Source: CAVTWS01 sp963738445 (GTDB lineage Bacteria > Actinomycetota > Acidimicrobiia > Acidimicrobiales > SHLQ01). Taken from it: a stretch of DNA of 64,000 nt. A model generated the notes under the pieces. It was not told the origin of the DNA. It saw nothing but the letters and a program-made list of their open reading frames with translations, and made no database searches. This document shows positions 63,748 through 64,000 of this stretch, in pieces. The stretch lies in assembly GCA_963738445.1 (NCBI GenBank), contig CAVTWS010000012.1:372001-436000 (forward strand). The letters are read 5' to 3'. The first letter of the stretch is position 1. Every line of letters begins with the position of its first letter. The position numbers were made by a program, and so were the translations under genes.

Positions 63748-64000
63748 TCAGCGCTCGACGGCGACGTCGAACCGACGGATGTAGAAGTCGAAGTCTGCGC
63801 GAAGCTGGTCGGTGTCGAGCCCGAACTGCTCCGCCGTGTAGCGATGGGTCCCGTGGGCGCCCGCCTGGTTCGCCGCCTGCCAGTCGATCAAGGCCCGCTC
63901 GACGGCGGGCCGCAGCTCGAGCCCGAGGAAGTCGTAGACACGCCGCAGGGTGCCCATCGGATCGCGGTGGAGCTCGGTGTGGTGGACATCGATGAACCGA
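63748..64000 (-). CDS. Sulfotransferase-family protein, copy 2, C-terminal part (runs off the window)
   Basis: The last 83 residues: RFIDVHHTELHRDPMGTLRR and VYDFLGLELRPAVERAL, then HGTHRYTAEQFGLDTDQLR to the stop. The pattern (Asp-Pro then a helix and a Tyr/Phe-rich end) is that of sulfotransferase copy 1. The sulfate-binding N-terminal region is outside the window. It precedes DUF1214 copy 2 in an operon. Confidence 0.8.
   Translation of the reverse strand, partial: RFIDVHHTELHRDPMGTLRRVYDFLGLELRPAVERALIDWQAANQAGAHGTHRYTAEQFGLDTDQLRADFDFYIRRFDVAVER

Overview
The window is high-GC, gene-dense DNA from an actinobacterium. The best guess is the Acidimicrobiia (Ilumatobacter/Microtrichales type), an inference from content rather than a marker-gene result. 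The main reasons are a Pup-proteasome locus, a fused CofG/CofH (FbiC) enzyme for coenzyme F420 with an F420-type luciferase-like oxidoreductase, many GTG starts, -10 boxes lying 6-9 bases before start codons (leaderless-type), and frequent ATGA/GTGA stop-start overlaps.

Layout. 1-4.7 kb (minus strand): Mpa/ARC ATPase, Dop, Pup, PrcB and the start of PrcA, the full proteasome set apart from PafA. Two identical stem-loops sit between pup and prcB. 4.9-8.9 kb: a ferredoxin, a TauD-type dioxygenase, then a tightly coupled minus-strand operon of three small proteins (two clearly membrane), a TtuB-like ubiquitin-fold sulfur carrier, a TtuA-like tRNA thiolase and the TrmI m1A58 methyltransferase. 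9-18 kb: LON-domain protein and DacB, a nucleoside hydrolase remnant, desaturase, FIST protein, transketolase, transaldolase and a shortened amidohydrolase. 18-25 kb: HxlR regulator with a palindromic operator, fbiC, and the glycolate oxidase operon glcDEF. 25-28 kb: a coupled trio of a cysteine-cluster protein, a McrB-like AAA ATPase and a McrC/DUF2357-like partner. 28-34 kb: RNase D, MobA, DUF3151 protein, pyruvate kinase, a SirB1-type protein and a glycerophosphodiesterase. 34.2-36.5 kb: a secreted transglycosylase and then nearly 1 kb without a credible gene that reads as a large structured RNA, with a CRP-type site upstream. 36.5-45.4 kb: O-methyltransferase, VOC protein, ProA-like dehydrogenase, a complete branched-chain amino acid type ABC importer (livFGHMK) and the F420-type oxidoreductase. 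45.5-50.6 kb: a winged-helix AAA ATPase, an MFS exporter, a ClC channel and a 2-hydroxyacid dehydrogenase. 50.6-57.1 kb: TagA glycosylase, a two-domain CoA-transferase, an alpha/beta hydrolase and an MMPL transporter, most of them frameshifted. 57.2-64 kb: a conserved hypothetical, CspA, a zinc alcohol dehydrogenase, and two copies of a sulfotransferase plus DUF1214 gene pair.

Sequence quality matters here. Genes at 21.0-22.6, 24.6-27.0, 28.8-31.8, 48.4 and 50.8-57.1 kb carry one to many small indels, mostly in G/C runs, whereas 36.5-48 and 57-64 kb read cleanly. Sequencing or assembly error in patches is the simplest explanation, so those genes should not be called dead without checking reads.

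The strongest candidates for something new are the structured RNA at about 35.69-36.48 kb, the TtuB/TtuA/TrmI operon beside the Pup locus with a carrier tail extending past Gly-Gly, and the three-gene McrB-like cluster at 25.4-28.0 kb.
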